From JBKEDH01 sp047975295 (GTDB lineage Bacteria > Bacteroidota > Bacteroidia > Flavobacteriales > Flavobacteriaceae): a stretch of 17,242 bases of DNA. How positions within the stretch are numbered: the stretch's first letter is position 1; each line of letters begins with the position of its first letter. Location of the stretch: positions 1 through 17,242 of the forward strand of contig JBKEDH010000097.1 of assembly GCA_047975295.1 (NCBI GenBank). Reading direction: 5' to 3'. This document shows positions 1-8,752 of the stretch, in pieces. The notes beneath the pieces are model-generated. The model was not told the origin of the DNA, made no database searches, and saw nothing but the letters and a program-made list of their open reading frames with translations. Position numbers and translations under genes: made by a program.

Positions 1-247
1 TGTTAAACGCTTCTTCTATTTCGCTATAACCATATCCAGCATAATATTGTGCATAATTACAATTAGTTGATTCAGAATAGTAATAAGCATATACCGTATT
101 AAACAATGTAGGCCCTAATAAATCCTTCATCGTTAGGTCTTCAACAGGAATGGCTTCAGAAGGTGTGTTTACATCCAAATAATCGTTACAGGTATAAAAA
201 CCAGTTGCCATTATTAAGGTAAAAATGTATTTTATATATTTTTTCAT
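1..247 (-). CDS. SusD/RagB-like outer-membrane lipoprotein, N-terminal part
   Basis: The first 82 codons of a SusD-like substrate-binding lipoprotein are present, and the rest lies beyond the left edge. Translation from the ATG at 247 starts MKKYIKYIFTLIMATGFYTC, a lysine-rich hydrophobic lipoprotein signal with the acylated cysteine at residue 20. It is followed by NDYLDVNTPSEA, the type of start seen on many SusD proteins, where 'YLD' follows the lipid cysteine. SusD family proteins sit on the cell surface as a lid over the SusC channel and bind the glycan or peptide before import. The start lies 10 bp after the stop of the upstream SusC-type gene on the same strand, the usual susC-susD order and spacing, so the two are almost surely co-transcribed. 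The ligand-binding part is not in view, so the substrate cannot be guessed. The call rests on the signal, the start motif and the position. Confidence 0.85.
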   Translation of the reverse strand, partial: MKKYIKYIFTLIMATGFYTCNDYLDVNTPSEAIPVEDLTMKDLLGPTLFNTVYAYYYSESTNCNYAQYYAGYGYSEIEEAFN

Positions 248-257
248 AGTTTCTTTT

Positions 258-3200
258 TTAAAAATCAATTTTAACTCCAAAAGAATAGTTTTCGGTTAAG
301 GGGATGCCTCTTCCTGTAAATCCGTATTTGTTACTTCCGGCACTGTAATCGCTGCCTTCGGGATCGAAACCATCAAAAGGAGTCCAAATTAAAATGTTAC
401 TGGCATTGGCAGAAAGCGTAATACCATCAATTTTTAAATCGCTTAACAATTTTCCATTAATTTCGTACGATAGCCCAATATTTCGTAGTTTAACCCACGA
501 GGCATCTTGTAGTAATACTTCGGCGTTTCTTCTGGAATATGCAGTAGTATTAAACATTTGGTATCCTGTAGTAGATTCCGGTGAAAAATCGGCAACAGTA
601 GTATTGGGAATATATGTGCCGGGATTACTGGGATCTTCCATAACGCCATCAAAAAGATAGGTGCCGTTTTCCCTAAACTGCATGGTGTATTGCGAAGCTC
701 CAGTTCGGTTGGTTTGGTAGCGTTGCCAAGTATATTTGTCGCCTCCTTTTTTCCATTCAAGTAAAAAGTTAAAATTGAATCCTTTCCACTTTAATATATT
801 GCCAATGGACATGGTAAAATCTGGAGTAACATCGCCCACTACCACTTTTTCGTCAAAATTGGTAGTCGGGAGACCAATATCGTTAATTAACAATTCACCA
901 TCAATTCTGTTGTATTTATAGCCGTATAGCGTACCTATTTTATCGCCTTCTTTGGGTTGTAAATAAATACGGGCACCGGTAACATCATCAACAAAGTTTA
1001 AAAATTCTATTTCTTCGGGTAAATCTACAATAAGCCCATCGTAGGTGCTAAAATTATAGGTCATTTCCCAATTAAAGTTTTCATTTTTTATAATGTCTCC
1101 ACTAATTAATAATTCGTGTCCATAGGTTTCATAAGTCCCGGCATTTCTGGTGAATTGGATAATTCCGGCTGAAGGTGCCATATTTACTGGGAAGATAGCA
1201 TCGTAAACTTTGGATTTGAAATAAGCATAATCCAAACGTATCCTGTTGTTTATAAAGCGTAAATCGGCTCCCAATTCATAACCCTTGGTTTTTTCGGGCT
1301 TTAAATCTGGTACACCTACATATCTGTCGGCAACGTATCCACCCGTACCGGCCCAAGGAAAATTAGGATCCGGATAAGTAAAGAACCCTACTTGCCCAAA
1401 GGTAGTACCGTTTCCTACCTCGGCATAAGAGGCTCTTAGTTTTCCGAAAGATAGAATATCGTTATCGCCAAAAATATCTTGTATATCGTAAGCTAAACTG
1501 ATAGAAGGATAAAAATAAGAATTGTTATCTTCCGGAAGTGTAGAATCTAAATCCTGACGTCCTGTTATGGATAAAAACAGCCTATCGGCATAGCTTAATT
1601 TTAATTCGCCAAAGAAACCAACCAATCTTTTTTGTTGAACATAATTGGTAATAGTGTGATTTTCTTGGGTATTGCTTATATGATTAAAAAACGGAAGGTT
1701 TAGATTTTGTCCATACATTCTGTAAGATGATCTTTTGTTGTCAAGAATAGAATTTCCAAGTAACAATGAGCTACTGAATTTTTCGGAAAAATCATGGGTA
1801 AACGTTACCAATAAATTGGATTCGAGTCCTTTAAATATATAGTTTTGGTCCACAATAAAGCCATTAACTTGCGAACCAGCATCTAAAACTGCGGGCACAA
1901 AGCGGTTAATTACGTTAGTATAATTATCCAATTGGGCGGTATAGTTTATATTGATCCATTCTTTAGGGTTCCAATTTAAATTTACGTTTCCTATCCATCT
2001 ATCGGTATCTTCGGTCAAGGCACTTATATAGGCATTATATCTGGGATTATCTATAAATCCGGGAAACATATTACGTTGTGAGCCGTCGGGATTTAAAAAA
2101 TCGTTAATAGGATAGGTAGGCGACCACCAACCCAAAGCGCTCATTACCGATTTGTCTCCACCCGTTGCTTTTCGGGAACCGGAATTGGAATAATTAACAC
2201 TAGAGGTAATTTTAAAACTTTTAGAGGCTTGGTACGATGCTGTAAAACGAAGCGACTTGCGGTCATATTCAGTTCCGGGAATAACACCTTCCGAAGCATT
2301 GTTCCCTAATGATGCATAATAGTTGAATTTGTCGGTAGCTCCCGAGATACTAATGTTTTCATTATGGGTAAATCCGGTGTCGAACAAATCGTAAGGACTG
2401 TAAAAACGGTCGTTACTTAAATCGATAGTAGTACCATCATAAGTGAACGAGTCGTCCGAATACCGAACACCCCAGGTCATGGGGCCATTGTAACTTCCAA
2501 TACCTGTAAGCGTGTAGCCTAAATTGGTTTCGGGCGTGTATGTTCGGTATGGCCGACCGTACCGACCTTCCCTAAAAGTAGATTGCAAATTGGGAGTTTG
2601 GGCAACAGAACTAAATGTTGTTGTAGCCGATAAACTAACTTTTGGCTTGCCCAATTTACCTTTTTTTGTTGTAATGATAATAGCACCATTTGCAGCTCTA
2701 ACACCATATAAGGCCGTTGCGGCCGCACCTTTTAAAACATTATAGCTTTCAATGTCTTCGGGGTTTATATCGCTAACCCTACTTGAAAACGAAAACTGTT
2801 CGTTAGACCCGGTAGCATTCGATCCAGCGGTAGGTAAAATATCGCCCGAAAACGTATCGTTGTTAATGGAAACACCATCTATAACAATTAAGGGTTGGTT
2901 GTTTTGGTTCGGATTCATGGACGACATTCCTCTAATCAAAATATCAACACCACCACCGGGCGATCCGGTTTGTGATATCTGTAATCCTGCTACTCGACCT
3001 TGTAACGATGTCATGGCGTCGTTTTGCCCGGTTAAATCAATGTCTTCGGCTTTAATACTGGTAACCGAATATCCCAAAGAGCGTTCTTTTTGCGGAATAC
3101 CAAAAGCCGTAATGACAACTTCGTCCAAATTGTCGGAACTTTCTTTTAAAGTAACATTTAATGAAGCACCATCCACGCTGGTTTCCTTTGTTTCAAAACC

Positions 3201-3428
3201 TAAAAAGGAAAAAACCAAAATATCGCCTTGGTTGGCAGCTATTTGGTATTCTCCGTCAAAATTAGTTGAGGTTCCTTTGGATGTGTTTTTTACTTGGATA
3301 TTTACACCCGGTAGAGGTACGCCCAAATTGTCGCTAACCACACCGCTTACATTTATATTTTGTGAAAATAATAAGCTAAAAGTGGTTATAAAAAAGACAA
3401 TAAAGGAGAGTTTGATTTGCTTTTTCAT
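258..3428 (-). CDS. SusC/RagA-type TonB-dependent outer-membrane transporter
   Basis: A 1056-residue outer-membrane receptor that takes up large nutrients using TonB energy. A signal peptide spans residues 1-23 and ends FSLLFSQ. A carboxypeptidase-D regulatory-like beta-sandwich covers about residues 26-95 (VSGVVSD, PLPGVNIQVKNT, GTSTNFDGEY), the N-terminal extension typical of SusC proteins. The stretch LDEVVITAFG at 101-110 leads into the plug domain, and GVRAANGAIIITTKKG from residue 242 is the SusC/RagA plug signature. The remainder is a long beta-barrel rich in aromatic alternation, ending in KIDF with a C-terminal phenylalanine. Length and domain order match the family. The SusD-like gene follows 10 bp downstream. 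No degradative enzyme is visible next to the pair, so the substrate is unknown. A TATATTTG -7 element precedes the start. The gene is divergent from the PBP4-like gene. Confidence 0.95.
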   Translation of the reverse strand: MKKQIKLSFIVFFITTFSLLFSQNINVSGVVSDNLGVPLPGVNIQVKNTSKGTSTNFDGEYQIAANQGDILVFSFLGFETKETSVDGASLNVTLKESSDNLDEVVITAFGIPQKERSLGYSVTSIKAEDIDLTGQNDAMTSLQGRVAGLQISQTGSPGGGVDILIRGMSSMNPNQNNQPLIVIDGVSINNDTFSGDILPTAGSNATGSNEQFSFSSRVSDINPEDIESYNVLKGAAATALYGVRAANGAIIITTKKGKLGKPKVSLSATTTFSSVAQTPNLQSTFREGRYGRPYRTYTPETNLGYTLTGIGSYNGPMTWGVRYSDDSFTYDGTTIDLSNDRFYSPYDLFDTGFTHNENISISGATDKFNYYASLGNNASEGVIPGTEYDRKSLRFTASYQASKSFKITSSVNYSNSGSRKATGGDKSVMSALGWWSPTYPINDFLNPDGSQRNMFPGFIDNPRYNAYISALTEDTDRWIGNVNLNWNPKEWININYTAQLDNYTNVINRFVPAVLDAGSQVNGFIVDQNYIFKGLESNLLVTFTHDFSEKFSSSLLLGNSILDNKRSSYRMYGQNLNLPFFNHISNTQENHTITNYVQQKRLVGFFGELKLSYADRLFLSITGRQDLDSTLPEDNNSYFYPSISLAYDIQDIFGDNDILSFGKLRASYAEVGNGTTFGQVGFFTYPDPNFPWAGTGGYVADRYVGVPDLKPEKTKGYELGADLRFINNRIRLDYAYFKSKVYDAIFPVNMAPSAGIIQFTRNAGTYETYGHELLISGDIIKNENFNWEMTYNFSTYDGLIVDLPEEIEFLNFVDDVTGARIYLQPKEGDKIGTLYGYKYNRIDGELLINDIGLPTTNFDEKVVVGDVTPDFTMSIGNILKWKGFNFNFLLEWKKGGDKYTWQRYQTNRTGASQYTMQFRENGTYLFDGVMEDPSNPGTYIPNTTVADFSPESTTGYQMFNTTAYSRRNAEVLLQDASWVKLRNIGLSYEINGKLLSDLKIDGITLSANASNILIWTPFDGFDPEGSDYSAGSNKYGFTGRGIPLTENYSFGVKIDF

Positions 3429-3453
3429 AGAAAAAAATTAAGAGTTAGTCTCT

Positions 3454-3461
3454 CAAATATA
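3454..3461 (-). promoter_or_regulatory. Bacteroidetes-type -7 promoter element for the SusC gene
   Basis: On the minus strand this reads TATATTTG, an exact match to the Bacteroidetes -7 consensus TAnnTTTG. It lies 26 bp upstream of the SusC start codon, which would give a short leader of roughly 15-20 nt. No clear TTTG -33 box is seen at the expected distance, and the region is AT-rich, so a chance match is possible. Confidence 0.5.
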
Positions 3462-3525
3462 AAAAAAGAATTGGTCTTTATATTATGAACTTTACATATA
3501 ATCATAAATAATATTCTGTATAAAT

Positions 3526-3544
3526 AGTTATTAAAGTAATAACT
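3526..3544. promoter_or_regulatory. Inverted repeat, possible operator in the SusC/PBP4 divergent spacer
   Basis: AGTTATTA, a 3-nt centre AAG, then TAATAACT form a perfect inverted repeat with 8-bp arms. It lies about 50 bp upstream of the PBP4-like start and about 100 bp upstream of the SusC start, a suitable place for a regulator dimer. The arms are AT-rich and such repeats arise by chance in this composition, so the regulatory role is only inferred. Confidence 0.25.
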
Positions 3545-3593
3545 TTTAAAAATTTAAGTTAATATATTGCACTTTTTTCAATTTGATTTTATA

Positions 3594-4862
3594 ATGGTTT
3601 TAATACGAAAAATATCCTTTATCGGTATTTTGTTTTTCTTGGGGTGTAAGGCCTCTAAAGTTGAAAAAGGAATAACCTCTCAACTTAATAGAGACTTTTA
3701 TAATACTCAATTTACGGGTGTATTGGTTTACAACCCCAGAACGCACGATACCGTTTTTAGTTATAATGCCAACAAGTATTTTATACCGGCAAGTAATGTT
3801 AAGATAGCAACACTCTACTCTGCTTTAAAGCTATTGCCCGATAGCGTACCTGCTTATAAATACAGTATAGAGCAGGACACTATAAACATTTTGGGTACTG
3901 GCGATCCTACTTTTTTACATCCGTATTTTAAAGATAGCACACTGCTTAAAAATGTAAAAAAGTATAAAAAGGTCCATGTGGTATTGCATAATTTGGAAGA
4001 TGATAAATATGGTCCTGGATGGGCCTGGGAAGATTACGATGCATATTTTAGTCCGGAGCGCAGCAGTTTTCCTTTATACGGCAATGTGTTGAGTATAAAT
4101 AATAGCAATAACGAATTGTCTTGTGTTCCAAAAATTTTAACTCCCAATGTGAAATACTCCCAGACATCGAAAAAAAGGGAATATAACGAAAATCGTTTTT
4201 TTTACAATCTGGTTAAAACAGATACCGTTCAAGTACCCATGGTTCTCAATAATGAACTAATTAATAAGCTTTGGGTCGATTTGTTAGAGGACAAAGTATC
4301 GATTACAGCTTATTCGGGTAATAAAATGGAACATGTAGCGTATGGAGTACCATCCGATTCACTATACAAAAGAATGATGCTGGTAAGCGATAATTTTTTG
4401 GCCGAGCAGATGCTCGTACTGGCATCGTCGTTACAATCTGAAATGTTGAGTTCCAAAAACATTAGAACCTATATATTGAATACTTCACTTAACGACTTAA
4501 AACAAAAACCACGTTGGGTGGACGGTTCGGGGTTAAGTAGGTACAACCTGTTTACACCAACATTACTGGTTCAGATACTTGAAAAATTATATATCGAAAT
4601 ACCCCAGAAACGGCTTTTTAACTTCTTTCCTATTGGAGGCGAATCAGGCACATTAAAACATAATTTCTCAGGAACACAAAAACCTTATATCTATGCCAAA
4701 TCAGGAACTGTTGGTAATAATTATTCGCTAAGTGGCTATTTAATCACAAATTCCGGAGAAATACTTATTTTCAGTTTTATGAACAACCATTACACCACAT
4801 CGACCAAAATGGTTAAGGATAATATGCAAGATATTTTAGAATGGTTGCGCGATACTTATTAA
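3594..4862 (+). CDS. dacB: Lipoprotein D-alanyl-D-alanine carboxypeptidase / endopeptidase (PBP4, peptidase S13)
   Basis: A 422-residue low-molecular-weight penicillin-binding protein that trims or cuts peptidoglycan cross-links in the periplasm. All three active-site motifs of the S13 family are visible: S67-N-V-K70 (within IPASNVKIAT) with the acylated serine and general-base lysine, S265-D-N267, and K369-S-G371 followed by TVGN. The start is set at 3594 rather than the upstream in-frame ATG at 3567. From 3594 the protein begins with a compact lipoprotein signal ending FFLGC (C18), whereas the longer form would put ten atypical residues before it. The lipid anchor suggests membrane attachment, unlike the soluble E. 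coli DacB (477 residues), which is also somewhat longer. The flanking genes do not suggest a dedicated pathway, and it appears to be a single-gene unit divergent from the SusC gene. The family is secure; the split between carboxypeptidase and endopeptidase activity is not resolved. Confidence 0.9.
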   Translation: MVLIRKISFIGILFFLGCKASKVEKGITSQLNRDFYNTQFTGVLVYNPRTHDTVFSYNANKYFIPASNVKIATLYSALKLLPDSVPAYKYSIEQDTINILGTGDPTFLHPYFKDSTLLKNVKKYKKVHVVLHNLEDDKYGPGWAWEDYDAYFSPERSSFPLYGNVLSINNSNNELSCVPKILTPNVKYSQTSKKREYNENRFFYNLVKTDTVQVPMVLNNELINKLWVDLLEDKVSITAYSGNKMEHVAYGVPSDSLYKRMMLVSDNFLAEQMLVLASSLQSEMLSSKNIRTYILNTSLNDLKQKPRWVDGSGLSRYNLFTPTLLVQILEKLYIEIPQKRLFNFFPIGGESGTLKHNFSGTQKPYIYAKSGTVGNNYSLSGYLITNSGEILIFSFMNNHYTTSTKMVKDNMQDILEWLRDTY

Positions 4863-4967
4863 TAATAATTTAAATCTTTAAAATAATCAACAGTTTTAAA
4901 AATTGAAATTAAGTTGTCAACAAACAAATCGGGATTCTGTACACTTCAATATTAAATTTATAAGTAG

Positions 4968-4975
4968 TATTTTTG
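4968..4975 (+). promoter_or_regulatory. Bacteroidetes-type -7 promoter element before the OsmC-like gene
   Basis: TATTTTTG matches the consensus TAnnTTTG exactly. It lies 27 bp upstream of the ATG at 5003, nearly the same geometry as the element before the SusC gene. It would drive the OsmC-recJ-MFS cluster. A -33 TTTG box is not evident. Confidence 0.45.
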
Positions 4976-5002
4976 ATGTTTCCTAATTCCAAAAAATAAA
5001 AA

Positions 5003-5422
5003 ATGATAAACCACATCACAACAACATGGTTGGGCAACATGAAATTTGAAAGTACCAATCCATCCGGACACAATCTTTTTATCGATGCAGGCGAAGAAAA
5101 TGGTGGAAAAAGTGAAGGTTATCGTCCTAAAGCATTAATGTTATCTGCTTTGGCCGGTTGTTCGGGTCTGGACGTTGCTTCGCTTATAAAGAAGATGAAA
5201 TTAGAGGTGGATGGCTTTAAAATAGATATTGAAGCCCACCTAACCGAAAACCATCCCAAAGTTTACGATAAAGTAGTTCTTCATTATTATTTTAACGGTA
5301 ATAACTTAGACGAGAAAAAACTTAAAAAGGCCGTAGATTTATCGGTCGAAAAATATTGTGGCGTTATGGAAATGTTCCGGCAGTTTTCCGATATAAGTAT
5401 CCATTTACATTTCAACAAATAG
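5003..5422 (+). CDS. OsmC/Ohr family protein (YhfA-like)
   Basis: A 139-residue cytoplasmic protein of the OsmC/Ohr superfamily, whose characterised members reduce organic hydroperoxides with a pair of cysteines. Both are present: C53 in LSALAGCSGLDV, which begins the long central helix, and C119 in VEKYCGVMEMF. The N-terminal strand motif (TTTWLGNMKFES) and the GYRPKALML segment also fit. Length is normal for the OsmC-like subgroup. Known Ohr enzymes carry an arginine and a glutamate that support peroxide reduction. This divergent subgroup is less well characterised, so peroxidase activity is an inference. The gene is the first of a tight three-gene plus-strand cluster, with recJ starting 12 bp after its stop, and a -7-type promoter element lies upstream. 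The shared transcript with a repair nuclease is suggestive of stress handling but not proof. Confidence 0.9.
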   Translation: MINHITTTWLGNMKFESTNPSGHNLFIDAGEENGGKSEGYRPKALMLSALAGCSGLDVASLIKKMKLEVDGFKIDIEAHLTENHPKVYDKVVLHYYFNGNNLDEKKLKKAVDLSVEKYCGVMEMFRQFSDISIHLHFNK

Positions 5423-5434
5423 TTTCATTAAATT

Positions 5435-7123
5435 ATGCGTTGGACAATAAAACCAAAGCCAGATACCAATAAGGTAAGCGAGCTTCAAAAAGTACTTCAA
5501 ATCGATACTGTTACGGCAACATTATTGGTACAACGTGGAATAGATACATTTGAAGCAGCCAAAGCTTTTTTTAGGCCAAACCTAAACCATTTGCACGATC
5601 CTTATTTAATGAAGGATATGGATAAAGCCGTAGCACGTATAGAAAAAGCTATTGCCCAAAAAGAAAATATTTTGGTTTATGGCGATTACGATGTCGATGG
5701 CACAACGGCAGTAGCTTTAATGAGTACTTACCTTAAAACACAAACCGATTGTGTGGCAACCTATATTCCCGATCGCTATGGTGAAGGTTATGGTGTGTCT
5801 TATCAAGGTATCGATTTTGCATACGATAATGGTTTTACGTTAATCGTTGCCCTTGATTGTGGCATAAAAGCAGTTGAAAAAATTGCTTATGCCAAAGAGA
5901 AAGGGATTGATTTTATTATTTGCGACCACCACCGTCCGGACAGGAATATACCGGAAGCCATTGCTGTTTTAGATCCTAAACGGGAAGATTGCCGCTATCC
6001 GTATAAAGAATTATGTGGCTGCGGCGTAGGTTTTAAACTTGTTCAGGCATTGGCGCAAAAGCAAGGTAAAACAATTAACGATTTAACCGAATATCTCGAT
6101 TTGGTTGCTATTGCCATTGGTGCCGACATTGTTCCCATTGATGGCGAAAACAGAATTTTGACATATTTTGGGTTACAGATTATCAACACCAATCCAAGGC
6201 CGGGAATAAAAGCGCTTATTTCGCAAGTAAAAAAGGATGCCTTAAATATTACCGATGTCGTGTTTGTAATTGCACCCCGAATTAATGCCGCCGGACGTAT
6301 GGAGCATGGCGATTATGCTGTTTCGTTATTATCGGAACAGGATGAAAAAACAGCAACCAATTTGGCTTCCGATATCAATATTTATAACGAAGATAGACGT
6401 GAAACCGATAAACAAATTACCGAAGAAGCTCTACAACAAATTAAAGAGCTTAACGAACAAAAGCGTTTTACTACTGTGGTTTACAGTAAAAATTGGCATA
6501 AAGGCGTTATTGGTATTGTGGCATCACGATTAACCGAAACTTATTACAGGCCAACCTTGGTCTTTACCAAAAGCGGCGATAAGCTGGCCGCATCGGCACG
6601 ATCGGTAAGGGATTTCGATATTTATAATGCTTTGGAAGCTTGCAGTGCATATATAGAACAGTTTGGCGGGCATAAATATGCAGCCGGGTTAACGCTTAAG
6701 GAAGAACAGTACGACGCCTTTAAGCAAGCGTTTGAAACCGAAGTTTCGAGAACTATAGACAAACGTTTGCTGGTACCCGAAATAACGATTGATGTACCAA
6801 TCAACCTGTCTGATATAACCCCAAAATTCTACAGGATTTTAAAGCAATTTGCACCCTTTGGTCCCGGTAATATGACACCGGTTTTTATTAGCGATAATTT
6901 AACCGATACCGGTTTTGGAAAATGTGTGGGCGAAGACGATAAACACTTGCGTATTACGGTAAAGCAATCTAATTCCGATACTATTGTGGGTATTGGTTTT
7001 AATCTTGGCGATAAGGTCGATTTAATTTCCAACAAAAAGCCGTTTAATGCTGTTTATTCCATCGACGAAAACCATTGGCAGGGTAATATATCGCTACAAC
7101 TTAAAATAAAGGATATTACATAA
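5435..7123 (+). CDS. recJ: Single-stranded-DNA-specific 5'-3' exonuclease RecJ
   Basis: A 562-residue RecJ of the DHH phosphoesterase superfamily, which degrades single-stranded DNA 5' to 3' in recombination and mismatch or base-excision repair. Metal-binding motifs appear in order: DYDVDGT at 84-90, D141 in ALDCGIKA, D164-H165-H166 in ICDHHRPD, and the CGCGVGFK and GADIVPI segments at about 194-201 and 229-235. The DHHA1 domain follows with the substrate-binding GGHKYAAG at about 411-418, and then the C-terminal OB-fold region. Length is typical of bacterial RecJ. The start 12 bp after the OsmC-like stop and the next gene 3 bp after its own stop indicate transcription and perhaps translational coupling with both neighbours. 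No missing catalytic residue was found. Confidence 0.97.
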   Translation: MRWTIKPKPDTNKVSELQKVLQIDTVTATLLVQRGIDTFEAAKAFFRPNLNHLHDPYLMKDMDKAVARIEKAIAQKENILVYGDYDVDGTTAVALMSTYLKTQTDCVATYIPDRYGEGYGVSYQGIDFAYDNGFTLIVALDCGIKAVEKIAYAKEKGIDFIICDHHRPDRNIPEAIAVLDPKREDCRYPYKELCGCGVGFKLVQALAQKQGKTINDLTEYLDLVAIAIGADIVPIDGENRILTYFGLQIINTNPRPGIKALISQVKKDALNITDVVFVIAPRINAAGRMEHGDYAVSLLSEQDEKTATNLASDINIYNEDRRETDKQITEEALQQIKELNEQKRFTTVVYSKNWHKGVIGIVASRLTETYYRPTLVFTKSGDKLAASARSVRDFDIYNALEACSAYIEQFGGHKYAAGLTLKEEQYDAFKQAFETEVSRTIDKRLLVPEITIDVPINLSDITPKFYRILKQFAPFGPGNMTPVFISDNLTDTGFGKCVGEDDKHLRITVKQSNSDTIVGIGFNLGDKVDLISNKKPFNAVYSIDENHWQGNISLQLKIKDIT

Positions 7124-7126
7124 ATT

Positions 7127-8389
7127 ATGGCAAAAACAGATCCCTACGCTGCCTTGCGTTTTAAGGAGTTTAACCTTTTTCTTTTGGTTCGGTTTTTATT
7201 GATATTTGGCTGGTCTATGCAGTTTATTGTTATAGAGTGGGAAGTATATAGTTTAACCAAAGATCCCTTGGCATTAGGTATAATTGGGCTTATGGAAATA
7301 ATTCCTGCTTTTACTATGGCCTTATTTGCAGGACATATTGTGGACCAAAGGGAAAAACGAAATTTATTGGCTATTTGTATCGCAGCCTTTTCGTTAATTA
7401 GTTTGGGGCTTTTTCTTTTAACATGGGATACTATTGTTGCAGGTTGGCAAACAAAAAACATTTTATATGGCATCTATGCCTTAGTATTTTTTGGTGGTTT
7501 TTTACGCTCGTTTTTTGGTCCTACCATTTTTTCGTTAATTGCATTAATTGTACCTAAAAAAGTATATCCAAATGCTGCTACTTGGAGTTCGAGTACCTGG
7601 AAAGCTGCAAATGTTCTTGGAGCACTTTTTGGTGGATTTGCCATTCATTGGATTGGAGTTCCCAAAACGCTATGTATTATTTTTGTATTGGTGTTGTTGT
7701 CCTTAATCGTTACATTTCAAATAAAACAAAAACCCATATTAAATCCTAAAATAGGTGAGTCGGTAAAGGATAGCTTGGCTGTTGGGGTAAAATTTGTATT
7801 TAGAAATAAAGCTATTCTTGGTGCCTTGACCTTAGATATGATTGCCGTTTTATTTGGTGGTACGGTAGCGTTGTTATCGGTTTTTGCACAAGATATTTTA
7901 CATGTAGGCTCTCAAGGTTTCGGTATTTTAAATGCTTCTATTTCTTTGGGAAGTATAGTAAGTATGTTTTTAACTACTTATTTGCCTATTTCTAAAGGTG
8001 CCGGGAAAAAATTGTTGGTTTCCATTTTTATTTTTGGTATGTGTATTATTGCTTTTGGTATGTCGTCGGTATTTTGGGTAAGTGTGGTAGCTTTGTTTTT
8101 AAGTGGTGCTGCCGATGGTGTATCTATGGTAATACGCCAAACCATCTTACAGCTTAAGACTCCGGACGATATGCGTGGACGCGTATCGTCGGTAAACTCC
8201 ATGTTTGTCGGTTCGTCTAACGAATTGGGTGCCTTCGAGAGCGGTTTGGCTGCTAAGTTATTGGGGCCGGCGAGAGCTGTTGTTTTTGGAGGTATTATGA
8301 CTCTTATAACAGTAAGTATAATAGGAGCTAAAAATAAGGTTTTGCGTGAATTGGATTTAACCGAAGACTACGAAGAACAAGAAGGGTAA
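7127..8389 (+). CDS. MFS transporter, DHA3/EntS-like exporter (MFS_3)
   Basis: A 420-residue inner-membrane protein of the major facilitator superfamily with about twelve hydrophobic segments. The loop between helices 2 and 3 carries GHIVDQREKRNLL, a form of the MFS motif A, with a D and basic residues. The segment DDMRGRVSSVNSMF followed by ELGAFESG is characteristic of the EntS/DHA3 branch, which contains siderophore and drug exporters driven by proton antiport. The substrate is unknown: no siderophore synthesis gene is in view. The ATG lies 3 bp after the recJ stop, so it is the last gene of the OsmC-recJ-MFS unit. The C-terminus is short and acidic (LTEDYEEQEG). Similar genes next to recJ may be conserved in Flavobacteriaceae, but I have not verified that. 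Confidence 0.88.
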   Translation: MAKTDPYAALRFKEFNLFLLVRFLLIFGWSMQFIVIEWEVYSLTKDPLALGIIGLMEIIPAFTMALFAGHIVDQREKRNLLAICIAAFSLISLGLFLLTWDTIVAGWQTKNILYGIYALVFFGGFLRSFFGPTIFSLIALIVPKKVYPNAATWSSSTWKAANVLGALFGGFAIHWIGVPKTLCIIFVLVLLSLIVTFQIKQKPILNPKIGESVKDSLAVGVKFVFRNKAILGALTLDMIAVLFGGTVALLSVFAQDILHVGSQGFGILNASISLGSIVSMFLTTYLPISKGAGKKLLVSIFIFGMCIIAFGMSSVFWVSVVALFLSGAADGVSMVIRQTILQLKTPDDMRGRVSSVNSMFVGSSNELGAFESGLAAKLLGPARAVVFGGIMTLITVSIIGAKNKVLRELDLTEDYEEQEG

Positions 8390-8752
8390 TGGCTTGTGTT
8401 TTGAATGAGTTCAATGTTATATTTTATAAAAAATTAGAAATAAACAATTTATAAAAGTTTTTCGTGATTCTGTCTGGGTGCTAAATCTGTACTATAATCT
8501 GCTCAATATGTATTAAATGGTTTAGTACATGACAAAAATCAACTTACTTTATTTATCAATTTGATTTTCAAGACCTCACAGGTTTTTAAAACCTGTGAGG
8601 TCTATGGGTTTAATATTTTGATTTTTAATGTATTGAGAATATTTTTTTATTTTTTGTTATGCACTAAGATTAAATGGTTATAGTATGTTGTATTCCTTAC
8701 TGAATTTTTTACGAATGAAGAACTAAGATTTTCAGCCTTATACTTTCAAAAG
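8390..8752. other. Convergent intergenic spacer without a gene
   Basis: This 363-bp AT-rich spacer lies between the convergent MFS and gamma-carbonic-anhydrase-like genes. Both strands are broken by frequent stops and no coding region or RNA gene is recognisable. Its only distinct content is the 33-bp palindrome at 8571-8603. Confidence 0.7.
8571..8603. repeat. Perfect palindrome, 16-bp arms around one base
   Basis: The left arm agacctcacaggtttt, a single T, and the exact reverse complement of the arm give a 33-bp perfect inverted repeat. It sits midway between two convergent gene ends. As RNA it folds from either strand into a strong hairpin with a 3-5-nt loop, so it could end transcription from both sides. 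It is not followed by a good U-run on either side (atgggttt on the plus strand). That also fits a dispersed extragenic palindrome of the kind found in many copies in flavobacterial genomes. One copy alone cannot settle which it is. Confidence 0.75.

Noticed and set aside
1..3428. A complete polysaccharide utilisation locus with the sulfatase
   Set aside because: The sulfatase is about 6 kb away, separated by four housekeeping-type genes on the opposite strand, and no glycoside hydrolase or lyase is in view.
2752..3441. 229-codon plus-strand open frame
   Set aside because: It lies wholly antisense to the N-terminal part of the SusC gene, has no recognisable domain, and is explained by codon bias on the opposite strand.
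3567..3593. Longer start for the PBP4-like protein
   Set aside because: The nine extra codons are phenylalanine-rich and displace the lipoprotein signal from the N-terminus. The ATG at 3594 gives a normal lipobox at residue 18.
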